DNA from: Bradyrhizobium sp. CB1650
GTDB taxonomy: Bacteria; Pseudomonadota; Alphaproteobacteria; Rhizobiales; Xanthobacteraceae
Direction: 5' to 3'
DNA length: 64,000 bases
NCBI RefSeq assembly: GCF_029761915.1
Contig: NZ_CP121695.1
Location: 5,485,501 to 5,549,500, forward strand
Part shown: piece by piece, positions 52,349 to 60,360 of the stretch
How positions within the stretch are numbered: position 1 is the stretch's first letter
Layout of the letters: each line of letters opens with the position of its first letter
Translations under genes and position numbers: made by a program
Notes under the pieces: model-generated
Told to the model about the DNA's origin: nothing
The model's database searches: none
What the model saw: the letters and a program-made list of their open reading frames with translations, nothing else

Positions 52349-53245
52349 TCAGGCATGGACCGCGTTCTCCCGCGCAAGCGGGCGCGATCGTTGCCGTTCT
52401 ATATCCTTGGTTCCGACGACAAGCATATCACCACAAAGCCGCAAGACAGCCCCTTCGATCAATCCGCGATCGAACAATCGCCGTGCACATTTCGCGCCAG
52501 ATTCCAGCGCCGTCGCGATTTCGACCTGCGACAATCGACCGACATCGCGGGTGACGAGGCGCCCGCCGAGATCGCTGTCGGGCTGCAACTCGTTGGCCGG
52601 CTGCCGGATGATGGCGGAGTGACCCGGCAGATCGACCGCATTGGCGATGACCGTCGCCGCCGCATCGGCCTGCGACGCCGTCGCCGCGAGCACCGTCACC
52701 GCATCGGCAATACCGAGCGAAAAGCTGCGACCGTGCCGGCCGCTGGTCGCGATGCCCCGCACGGGATCATCCGCATCGAGCGTCATGGTCCGCATCACGC
52801 CGTCACGGTCTGGCCGGTCCATCAGGCCGATCGAAAATTGCTCGCCGCTGTCGAGATGCAGCGCGATATCGCCGCCGTTGTTGACGTAGACCCGATCGAG
52901 CGACGCAGCGCGCAGCATCGCGCCCAGAATTTCCTCCGCGACGCTGCCGGCGACCGCCGCCATCGGCGTGATGAAGCAGTCGGCGGCATAGGGCGCGACG
53001 GCGGCATGCATGCGACGTGCGACGATGCCCTTCAGTGAATTTCGCGTGGGGTCGGCAGCCCTGCGCAATTCCGTCAGCTCCGCACAGAGCTCGTCGAGCA
53101 GACCGGTAAACCGCTGCGCGGCCGCCTCATAGGCCGCACGCACCTCGCGCGCGTCCCCCTTCGCCTCCACGACCAGATCAATCGGACCATCCTGCAAATG
53201 CAGCCGCCGGCCATCAGACAGCAATGCAATTTGCGGAAGCCTCAT
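52349..53245 (-). CDS. UPF0280 (ApbE-like fold) protein
   Basis: A 298-residue UPF0280 protein. The region VNNGGDIALHLDSGE and GIATSGRHGRSFSLGIADAV recalls the flavin- and metal-binding loops of ApbE (FAD:protein FMN transferase). Its ATG overlaps the 6-hydroxynicotinate reductase stop by four bases (ATGA), a sign of tight functional linkage. It may mature or assist that enzyme, or modify a flavin; this is inference. There is no signal peptide, unlike ApbE itself. Confidence 0.82.
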   Translation of the reverse strand: MRLPQIALLSDGRRLHLQDGPIDLVVEAKGDAREVRAAYEAAAQRFTGLLDELCAELTELRRAADPTRNSLKGIVARRMHAAVAPYAADCFITPMAAVAGSVAEEILGAMLRAASLDRVYVNNGGDIALHLDSGEQFSIGLMDRPDRDGVMRTMTLDADDPVRGIATSGRHGRSFSLGIADAVTVLAATASQADAAATVIANAVDLPGHSAIIRQPANELQPDSDLGGRLVTRDVGRLSQVEIATALESGAKCARRLFDRGLIEGAVLRLCGDMLVVGTKDIERQRSRPLARENAVHA

Positions 53246-54699
53246 GCGCGCCTTCCGGGGATGGGATTCTGCCAAGGCAACTGGCGAACATCGTCGCCGC
53301 CCTTCACCTCGGACAGCGGCTGCACATAGTCCATGTGTCCGCCGAGCGCGGCATAGTCGGACAGCTTCATGGTGAACTCGATCGGCGCGACCAGCGCCGG
53401 GGTCGGGACGTAGCCGAACGCGCCGGCAGGCATCTGCGTCACGTCGACCATGTAGGTGATGCCGCCGCCCGGCCAGACATAGACCGGCGCGCCGCCGCTG
53501 GTGACGCGCGTCAACGCGTCCTTCACCGAGCGCGTCAGCCGCACCGGATTGTCGGTGACGCCGGCGCGCAGCGAGCCACCGGCACCGGCCATGAACAGCA
53601 CCGTGCACAACGCCGGCTCGCAATTTTCCTGGATGCGCTCGACCGAGAATCTCAGGTCCGCCGGCATCTCGGTCTCCACCGGCTTCAAGGCCTCGTCGAG
53701 CACATAGTACGACGCGTGCTCGCCGGTGGTGGAGACCATCAGCATGGTCAGGCCGGGTTTTGCTTCCTTGGCGTCGAATGGCCCGAGGATCGCCAGCGGA
53801 TCGGAGATGTCGGTGCCGCCCCACCCGGTGCCGGGATCCGCGACCTGGAAGTAGCGGCCCGGCGTCGACCGCCGACCCTTCATCTTGATGCCGGTGTCGG
53901 CGATATCCAGCAGCTTGCCGGCCTGGTGCTCAGAGAGCACGCCGGTGATGTGGTCGTCGACGACGACGACTTCATCGACCTTGCCGTGCCATTGCTTCGC
54001 GAACATGCCGATGGTCGCCGAGCCACAGCCGACGCGCATGCGCTCTTCCTTGACGCCATTGACGATCGGCGGGTGGCCGGCCTGCACCACCACGCTCGCG
54101 CCGCCGTCGATGGTGAGCTCGACCGCCTTGCAGTTGGCGAGATCCATCAGCGTGTCGCAGGTGACGCGGCCTTCCTTCTTGGAGCCGCCGGTCAGATGAT
54201 GCACCCCGCCGAGCGACAGCATCTGCGAGCCGTATTCGCTGGTGGTGACGTGCCCGACCGCCTCGCCCTGCGCGCGGACCGTCGCGGTCTCCGGACCGAG
54301 GTAGCGATCGGTGTCGATCTTCACCTTGATGCCGCAATAGGAGAAGATACCCTCCGTGACCACAGTCACCATGTCGACGCCGTCGACCTCGGCGGAGACG
54401 ATGAACGGCGCCGGCTTGTAGTCGGGATAGGTGGTACCGGCGCCGATCGCGGTGACGAAGGTCGAGGGCTCGTGGACGATCTTGCCGTCCCAATCTTCCG
54501 TGCGGCTGAACGGCACCAGCTTGCCGCCCTGCGAGACCGTGCGTTCGAGGATGATGTGCGGATCGACGCGGACGAGCTTGCCATCGTGATTGGCATAGCG
54601 GTCGCAGGCGCCCGCCGCGCCCGGCTTGATGTAGCACATCACCGGACAGGCATCGCAGCGGATCTTGTCGGAGGCCGCGCTCGTCGTTTCAGTCACCAT
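53242..54699 (-). CDS. hnr: 6-hydroxynicotinate reductase
   Basis: A 485-residue Fe-S enzyme. The N-terminal cluster motif C15-x2-C18-x3-C22-x9-C32 (CDACPVMC) is followed by long stretches such as ERTVSQGGKLVPFSRTEDWDG, GGVHHLTGGSKKEGR and DTGIKMKGRRSTPGRYF, matching 6-hydroxynicotinate reductase of fermentative nicotinate degraders. It reduces 6-hydroxynicotinate to 1,4,5,6-tetrahydro-6-oxonicotinate with ferredoxin electrons. The promoter has -35 TTGACA (54772-54767) and the palindrome at 54727-54744. A bifurcating or oxygen-tolerant variant cannot be told from sequence. Confidence 0.88.
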   Translation of the reverse strand: MVTETTSAASDKIRCDACPVMCYIKPGAAGACDRYANHDGKLVRVDPHIILERTVSQGGKLVPFSRTEDWDGKIVHEPSTFVTAIGAGTTYPDYKPAPFIVSAEVDGVDMVTVVTEGIFSYCGIKVKIDTDRYLGPETATVRAQGEAVGHVTTSEYGSQMLSLGGVHHLTGGSKKEGRVTCDTLMDLANCKAVELTIDGGASVVVQAGHPPIVNGVKEERMRVGCGSATIGMFAKQWHGKVDEVVVVDDHITGVLSEHQAGKLLDIADTGIKMKGRRSTPGRYFQVADPGTGWGGTDISDPLAILGPFDAKEAKPGLTMLMVSTTGEHASYYVLDEALKPVETEMPADLRFSVERIQENCEPALCTVLFMAGAGGSLRAGVTDNPVRLTRSVKDALTRVTSGGAPVYVWPGGGITYMVDVTQMPAGAFGYVPTPALVAPIEFTMKLSDYAALGGHMDYVQPLSEVKGGDDVRQLPWQNPIPGRRA

Positions 54700-54726
54700 G
54701 TCAAAGCCAGCGGGTCACGACGGTTA

Positions 54727-54744
54727 TCATTCGTATACGAACGA
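54727..54744. promoter_or_regulatory. MarR-type palindrome at the reductase promoter
   Basis: TCATTCGTATACGAACGA pairs at 8 of 9 positions. Its first 12 bases are identical to those at 45031-45042. It lies 28 bases before the reductase ATG and 23 bases downstream of TTGACA on the minus strand, so it would sit at or just after the -10. Confidence 0.6.
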
Positions 54745-54879
54745 TGTTGCGCGCGCCATCGATAGCTGTCAAGCGGCGGCGCGAGCGAAAAGATGCCGCT
54801 GCCGAATAAAACCTCATTTGCCTGCGCCTCCGTCCACAAAGCGGGCAGTCGCGCTGCACTGCGGCATGCGCCGCTTGCA

Positions 54880-54895
54880 CGTTTGTGTACAAACG
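54880..54895. promoter_or_regulatory. second palindrome before nicA
   Basis: CGTTTGT-GT-ACAAACG has perfect 7-bp arms and lies 57 bases before the nicA ATG. Its reverse strand contains CGTTTGTACAC, also present at 45018-45028. It may serve the plus-strand promoter of the dehydrogenase genes. Confidence 0.5.
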
Positions 54896-54951
54896 GTATC
54901 GTCACGGCTTAGATTTTTTGCGGCCGCGTGGTCGCAAGGTTGGGAACGAGG

Positions 54952-55434
54952 ATGACGCAGACACCGATGCGCCTCACCGTGAACGGCAGGATCCACGACG
55001 TCACCGCGGCGCGAGAGACGCCGCTGCTCTACGTGCTGCGCAACGATCTCGCGCTCAACGGCCCGAAATATGGTTGCGGCCTCGGTGAATGCGGCACCTG
55101 TACTGTCCTGATCGACGGCAGCGCCGCACGTTCCTGCGTCATCCCGATCAGCGGGTGCGAAGGCCGCGACATCGTGACGCTTGAAGGGCTCGGCACGCGC
55201 GAGCGGCCCGATCCCGTGCAACAGGCCTTCATCGACGAGCAGGCGGCGCAATGCGGCTACTGCCTCAACGGCATGATCATGACCACCAAGGCGCTGCTCG
55301 CCATCAACCCACGGCCCACCGAGCAGGAAGCGCTGGCGGCGCTGCGCTACAATCTCTGTCGCTGCGGCACGCATGTTGAAATCCTGCGCGCGGTGATGCG
55401 CGCATCCAGCCAGCTCGCCGAGGCCGGTGATTGA
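54952..55434 (+). CDS. nicA: nicotinate dehydrogenase, 2Fe-2S subunit
   Basis: A 160-residue protein with a plant-type [2Fe-2S] cluster (C42, C47, C50, C62 in KYGCGLGECGTC and SCV) and the second C-terminal cluster (QCGYCLNGM, LCRCG). It matches the small subunits of xanthine-dehydrogenase-family hydroxylases such as NicA and IorA. It carries electrons from the Mo site of the next gene's product to its haems. The ATG at 54952 directly follows a GGGAACGAGG purine run. Its stop overlaps nicB by one base. Confidence 0.9.
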   Translation: MTQTPMRLTVNGRIHDVTAARETPLLYVLRNDLALNGPKYGCGLGECGTCTVLIDGSAARSCVIPISGCEGRDIVTLEGLGTRERPDPVQQAFIDEQAAQCGYCLNGMIMTTKALLAINPRPTEQEALAALRYNLCRCGTHVEILRAVMRASSQLAEAGD

Positions 55435-58400
55435 TGGACTCCCCTGTTCCGAACGGAGCTGAGCGGCAATCCGGCTCGCTCGTCGTCGTCCGCACGCTCG
55501 ACACGGGCGCATCCGAGACGTTCATCCGGATCACGGCTGACGGCTCGGTCACCGCCTATAACGGTCATGTCGACCTCGGTACGGGCATCCGCACCGCGCT
55601 CGGCCAGATCGTCGCCGAAGAACTTGACGTCTCCTTTGCGCGAGTCGTGGTGGTGCTCGGCGATACCGCCCTCGTGCCGGACCAGGGCGCGACGATCGCC
55701 AGCGAGACGATCCAGATCACCGCCGTGCCCCTGCGCAATGCCGCCGCGCAAGCGCGGCATTTGCTGATCGCACGCGCAGCCGAACGGCTGGAGCTGCCGG
55801 CCGCCGAGCTCCGGATCGAGGACGGTCTCGTCCGCGGGCATAACCGCAGCATCAGTTATGGCGAGCTGATCGGCGGGGAGACGATCCGTCTCGAGCTCGC
55901 CGACGACGTCGCCGTCAAACCGGTCGGCGACTACGTCATCGTCGGCCAGTCTGTCCCGCGTGTCGATCTGCCGGCCAAGGCCACGGGCGAGCTGACCTTC
56001 GTACACGACATCCGAGTGCCCGGCATGCTGCACGGGCGCGTGGTGCGTCCGCCCTATGCCGGTGTCGATGCCGGTCCGTTCGTCGGCACCAGCCTGATCG
56101 CCGTCGACGAATCCTCGGTCGGCGACATCCCCGGCCTCATCGCCGTCGTGAGGATCGGCGATTTCGTCGGCGTGGTCGCCGAGCGTGAGGAGAACGCCAT
56201 TTTGGCGGCCGCGCAGCTCAAGGTGAGCTGGAAGCCGACGCCCGCCCTGCCCGATCTCGCGGATGTCGAGAGGGCGCTCCGCGCCAATCCATCCACACCG
56301 CGTACGCTGATCGACAAGGGCGACGTCGACGCGGCGATCGCCGACGCCGCCAAGCCGATGCAGCGCACTTATGTGTGGCCATACCAGATGCATGCCTCGA
56401 TCGGCCCGTCCTGCGCGGTCGCCGACGTCCAGCAGCACAACACCCGCGTCTGGTCGGGCACGCAGAATCCGCATCTGCTGCGCGCCGACCTCGCGCTGCT
56501 GATCGAGCGCCCGGAGAGCGAGATCGAAGTCATCCGGCTGGAAGCGGCCGGCTGCTATGGCCGCAACTGCGCCGACGACGTCACGGCGGACGCGCTGCTG
56601 CTGTCGCGCGCTGTCGGCCGGCCCGTGCGCGTGCAGTTGACGCGAGAGCAGGAGCACGCCTGGGAGCCGAAGGGCACCGCGCAGCTTATCGACGTCAATG
56701 GCGGGCTGACCGCCGACGGCGGCGTCGCCGGTTACGACCTCGCCACGCGCTATCCTTCGAACGCCGCGCCGACGCTGGCGCTGCTGCTGACGGGACGGAT
56801 CTCGCCGGAGCCGGCCGTGCTGCAAATGGGCGATCGCACCGCGATCCCGCCCTACGACTACGACCATATGCGCGTCGTCGCTCATGACATGCCGCCGATC
56901 GTGCGCGCCTCCTGGTTTCGCGGCGTCTCGGCGCTGCCCAACACCTTCGCGCACGAATCCTATATCGACGAGCTCGCGACCGAGGCCGGCGTCGACCCAA
57001 TCGAATATCGCCTACGCTATCTGAAAGACCCGCGCGCCGTCGATCTCGTCAACGCGGTCGCCGAGCGCGCGGGCTGGACGCCGCGGCCGGCGCGACAGGA
57101 CAAGGACGGCGAGGTCGTGCACGGGCGCGGCTTTGCCTATGCGCTCTATGTTCACAGCAAGTTCCCCGGCTATGGCGCGGCATGGTCGGCCTGGGTCGCC
57201 GACGTCGCGGTGAACAAGACGACCGGCGACATCAGCGTGACCCGCGTCGTCGCCGGCCAGGATTCCGGATTGATGATCAATCCGGATGGCGTGCGTCACC
57301 AGATCCACGGCAACGTCATCCAGTCCACCAGCCGCGCGCTGATGGAGGAGGTCTCCTTCGAGCGCGGCGCGGTGGCGGCGCGCGAATGGGGCGCCTATCC
57401 GATCATCCCCTTCCCTGATGTCCCGAAGATCGACGTCTTGATGCTGCCGCGTCAAGACCAGCCGCCACTCGGCGTCGGCGAGTCGGCTTCGGTGCCGAGC
57501 GCGGCGGCGATTGCGAATGCGATCTTCGATGCCACCGGCGTACGCTTTCGCGAGCCGCCGTTCACGCCGGAGCGCATCCTCGCGGGATTGCATGGCGAAG
57601 CAGCAGTGGCACCGCAAGCCTTGCCGGCACCTGCTGCCGCGCCTGCATCGCGCATCTGGCAAAATCCGTTCGCCAACCGCGCCGGCATCTTCGCGACGAT
57701 GGCCGCGCTCTGCACGGCCGCGATCGGCATCGGCGCCGCACTGCTGCCCGGGCGCGCGATCGCGCCGATCGCCCGGCCCGATGCGTCGGTCTATTCTGCT
57801 GCGACGATCGCCCGCGGCCAACAACTCGCCGCGCTCGGCAATTGCGCGGAGTGCCACACCAACATCGGCGGCGCGCGGAGCGCCGGCGGCCGCGCGCTGG
57901 AGACGCCATTCGGCACGATCTACAGCACCAACATCACGCCCGACGTCGAGACCGGCATCGGCGCCTGGTCTTACCCGGCCTTCGAGCGCGCGATGCGCGA
58001 TGGCCTTCATCGCGACGGACGCCAGCTCTATCCTGCCTTCCCCTACACCCACTTTTCACGGACGAGCGACGCCGATCTCCAGGCGCTCTACGCCTATCTG
58101 ATGGCGCAGCCCGCGGTGCGCGCGATGCAGCCTGCGAACACGCTGGCCTTCCCGTTCAATCTCCGCCCGCTGCTCGCGGGATGGAATGCGCTGTTTCATC
58201 AGACCGGCTCGTTCAAGCCTGATCCGGCGAAATCCGAACCGTGGAATCGCGGCGCGTATCTGGTCGAGGGTCTTGGCCATTGCAGCGCCTGCCATTCGCC
58301 GCGCAATGCGCTCGGCGCCGAGCAGCGCGCGGCCTATCTCGCCGGCGGCTTTGCCGAAGGCTGGGAGGCGCCGCCGCTGACCTCGCTCTCGCATGCGCCG

Positions 58401-58961
58401 ATCCCGTGGAGCGAGGACGAGCTTTACAACTACCTGCGCACCGGCCACTCGCGCCATCACGGCGTGGCCGCCGGCCCGATGGCGCCGATCGTCAGGGATC
58501 TTGCCGCCCTGCCCGACCAGGACATCCGCGCCATGGCGGTCTATCTCAACTCGCTCAACGACGGCGCAACCGATCCGCAGACGCGGGATGCGCTTGCCGC
58601 CAAGCTCGAGAGCGCAACGCAGGTTAGGGTTGCCTCCTCCGCCGGTGCACGGCTCTATCTCGGCGCCTGCGCTGTCTGCCACGAGGTCGGCGGCCTGCCG
58701 CTGTTCGGCAGCCGGCCCTCGCTTGCGCTCAACACCAATCTGCACAGCACGACACCGGACAATCTCGTGCAGGTCATCCTGCACGGCATTGCCGAGCCGG
58801 CAACAAGCGATCTCGGCTACATGCCGGCCTTCAGGAACAGCATGAGCGACGCTCAGGTCGAAGAGCTCGTCACGTTCCTGCGCAAGCAGTTCGCGCCGGG
58901 CAAGCCGGCATGGACCGGCGTCCGCGAGACGATCGCGCGCCTGCGTGGGTCTGCGAACTAG
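55434..58961 (+). CDS. nicB: nicotinate dehydrogenase, Mo/cytochrome c subunit
   Basis: A 1175-residue fusion. Residues 1-725 form a molybdopterin hydroxylase with the active-site Glu in GVGESASVPSAAAI. A transmembrane segment follows (about 745-770), then three cytochrome c domains with CAECH (804), CSACH (950) and CAVCH (1079). No FAD subunit exists, so electrons pass from Mo through the Fe-S subunit to haem c and the respiratory chain, as in P. putida NicAB. It hydroxylates nicotinate at C6. Closely related large subunits act on isoquinoline or aldehydes; the neighbours decide the call. Confidence 0.9.
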   Translation: MDSPVPNGAERQSGSLVVVRTLDTGASETFIRITADGSVTAYNGHVDLGTGIRTALGQIVAEELDVSFARVVVVLGDTALVPDQGATIASETIQITAVPLRNAAAQARHLLIARAAERLELPAAELRIEDGLVRGHNRSISYGELIGGETIRLELADDVAVKPVGDYVIVGQSVPRVDLPAKATGELTFVHDIRVPGMLHGRVVRPPYAGVDAGPFVGTSLIAVDESSVGDIPGLIAVVRIGDFVGVVAEREENAILAAAQLKVSWKPTPALPDLADVERALRANPSTPRTLIDKGDVDAAIADAAKPMQRTYVWPYQMHASIGPSCAVADVQQHNTRVWSGTQNPHLLRADLALLIERPESEIEVIRLEAAGCYGRNCADDVTADALLLSRAVGRPVRVQLTREQEHAWEPKGTAQLIDVNGGLTADGGVAGYDLATRYPSNAAPTLALLLTGRISPEPAVLQMGDRTAIPPYDYDHMRVVAHDMPPIVRASWFRGVSALPNTFAHESYIDELATEAGVDPIEYRLRYLKDPRAVDLVNAVAERAGWTPRPARQDKDGEVVHGRGFAYALYVHSKFPGYGAAWSAWVADVAVNKTTGDISVTRVVAGQDSGLMINPDGVRHQIHGNVIQSTSRALMEEVSFERGAVAAREWGAYPIIPFPDVPKIDVLMLPRQDQPPLGVGESASVPSAAAIANAIFDATGVRFREPPFTPERILAGLHGEAAVAPQALPAPAAAPASRIWQNPFANRAGIFATMAALCTAAIGIGAALLPGRAIAPIARPDASVYSAATIARGQQLAALGNCAECHTNIGGARSAGGRALETPFGTIYSTNITPDVETGIGAWSYPAFERAMRDGLHRDGRQLYPAFPYTHFSRTSDADLQALYAYLMAQPAVRAMQPANTLAFPFNLRPLLAGWNALFHQTGSFKPDPAKSEPWNRGAYLVEGLGHCSACHSPRNALGAEQRAAYLAGGFAEGWEAPPLTSLSHAPIPWSEDELYNYLRTGHSRHHGVAAGPMAPIVRDLAALPDQDIRAMAVYLNSLNDGATDPQTRDALAAKLESATQVRVASSAGARLYLGACAVCHEVGGLPLFGSRPSLALNTNLHSTTPDNLVQVILHGIAEPATSDLGYMPAFRNSMSDAQVEELVTFLRKQFAPGKPAWTGVRETIARLRGSAN

Positions 58962-59926
58962 CCGTGCTTCTTGACCTCCACCGGCGGCGTGCCGTGGGTG
59001 TGGAAGGACTCGATCGTCTTCAGGCCCCACGCCTGGCCCTTCTTGCGCTCCTCCTCGGTCCACACGATGGGCTTCCAGTCGGGCGCGAGGATGAGGCGCG
59101 CGCCGGCGTTGGCGACTTCGACGCGGTTGCCGCCGGGTTCATAGACATAGAGGAAGAAGGTCTGCTGGATCGCGTGCTTGTGCGGGCCGGTCTCGATGTA
59201 GACGCCGTTCTCGAGAAAAATGTCGGCAGCGCGCAGGATTTCCTCGCGGCTGTCGAGCGCGTAGGTGACATGGTGGAAGCGGCCGGGCACGCCGGAATGG
59301 TCGAGCGAATAGGCGAAGTCGTAGCTCTTGTTCGACATCGTCAGCCACATCGCAGCTTCACGCCCGTCGTTGAGGACGATCTGCTCGGTCAAGCGGCAGC
59401 CGAGATAGTTCTCGAAGAACTCGCGGTTGGCCTTGATGTCGACGGCGAGGCAGTTGAGGTGGTCGAGACGGCGGACGTTGACACCACGCGCTGGAAAACG
59501 TTGCGCCTGGTTCTTGAGCGCCGGCTTCAGTTCGGGCGGCGCCTGATACCATTCGGTCTCGTAATAGAGCTCGACGATATGACCGTCGGGATCGCGGCAG
59601 CGGAACGTCGGCCCCTGCCCCATGTCGCCGTCAATCCAGCCGATGTCGAAGCCGGAATCTTTGAGGGCGGCGACGCGGCGCTCCAGCGCCTGCTGGCTGC
59701 GCGCGCGCAGCGCCATGTGGCCCATGCCCGAGGTCTTCGACGCCGTGAGCTTCAGCGAATAGCGCTCATAGTCGTCCCAGCCGCGCAGGTAGACCGACTC
59801 GCCCCTCTGTCCGCTGACGGTCATGCCCATGACGTCGACGAAGAATTTCAGGCTCTCGTCGGGCTTGGGCGTCAACAGTTCCATGTGACCGAGATGGGCG
59901 AGATCGAAAATCGGTTCGGGCTGCAT
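58958..59926 (-). CDS. type I extradiol dioxygenase (VOC family, catechol 2,3-dioxygenase-like)
   Basis: A 322-residue two-domain ring-cleavage dioxygenase. The C-terminal domain holds the iron triad: His in VRRLDHLNCLA, His in FHHVTYAL and Glu in GGNRVEVANAG. The N-terminal domain begins LAHLGHMELLTPKPDESLKF. GGAGG lies six bases before the ATG at 59926. It converges with nicB, so it is not in the nicotinate operons. Its promoter copies the operator arrangement of the TetR gene at 36470, linking it instead to the aromatic lower pathway. Exact substrate unknown. Confidence 0.87.
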   Translation of the reverse strand: MQPEPIFDLAHLGHMELLTPKPDESLKFFVDVMGMTVSGQRGESVYLRGWDDYERYSLKLTASKTSGMGHMALRARSQQALERRVAALKDSGFDIGWIDGDMGQGPTFRCRDPDGHIVELYYETEWYQAPPELKPALKNQAQRFPARGVNVRRLDHLNCLAVDIKANREFFENYLGCRLTEQIVLNDGREAAMWLTMSNKSYDFAYSLDHSGVPGRFHHVTYALDSREEILRAADIFLENGVYIETGPHKHAIQQTFFLYVYEPGGNRVEVANAGARLILAPDWKPIVWTEEERKKGQAWGLKTIESFHTHGTPPVEVKKHG

Positions 59927-60360
59927 GGTTTCCTCCAAGGCAAGACGATCCGCAGCATCGGATCGCGCAATCGGGCGCGGCACGCAACGACAACGCGCGC
60001 CCACCCGGGGCGGCGCTAGCGGCCGCGGGCTCATTTGTACTAATGTACAAATGATTAGGTCTCGTCAACAAATAGAACCGGCGCTCCTAGTCCGACGGCC
60101 GGCATGTTCGGACGCCTTATCCGCAGGACCATCGGATGGGCTGCCCGGATGGTAAAATCTTCCTTAAGCGTCTGCGGGCCCACCTGGCCCGGAAAGACGG
60201 CACTTTCGGCCGATTCAGCGCACACGCATGCATTGGGAACAAACGTCTTGGCCGAATTGTCGCGGATTTAACAAAGCCGCCGCACCTGCCGTTTAACCGT
60301 TTGTCCAGCGACGGCTCGCATAGTCGGGACAAACCCTTGTTCTTGCCAGGTTCATCTATC
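59927..60360. other. intergenic region between dioxygenase and HerA-like gene
   Basis: This 434-bp gap holds the dioxygenase promoter-operator (60031-60068), a leader of about 107 bases for the dioxygenase, and about 290 bases of moderate GC before the ATPase gene. In the latter I see no convincing gene or hairpin. The reading frame stays open upstream of the ATPase GTG but its residues do not look family-like. Confidence 0.5.
60031..60068 (-). promoter_or_regulatory. promoter with TTTGTAC-N4-GTACAAA operator
   Basis: Arms TCATTTGTAC and GTACAAATGA (10 of 10 pairs) flank TAAT at 60031-60054. TTGACG on the minus strand lies at 60068-60063, 11 bases beyond the core operator, exactly as at 36475-36509. 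The bases between (GAT[CT]AGGTCT) are also conserved. Confidence 0.6.

Noticed and set aside
58958..59926. Extradiol dioxygenase as part of the nicotinate pathway
   Set aside because: It converges with nicB, has a different promoter type matching the TetR locus, and the reductive route needs no dioxygenase.
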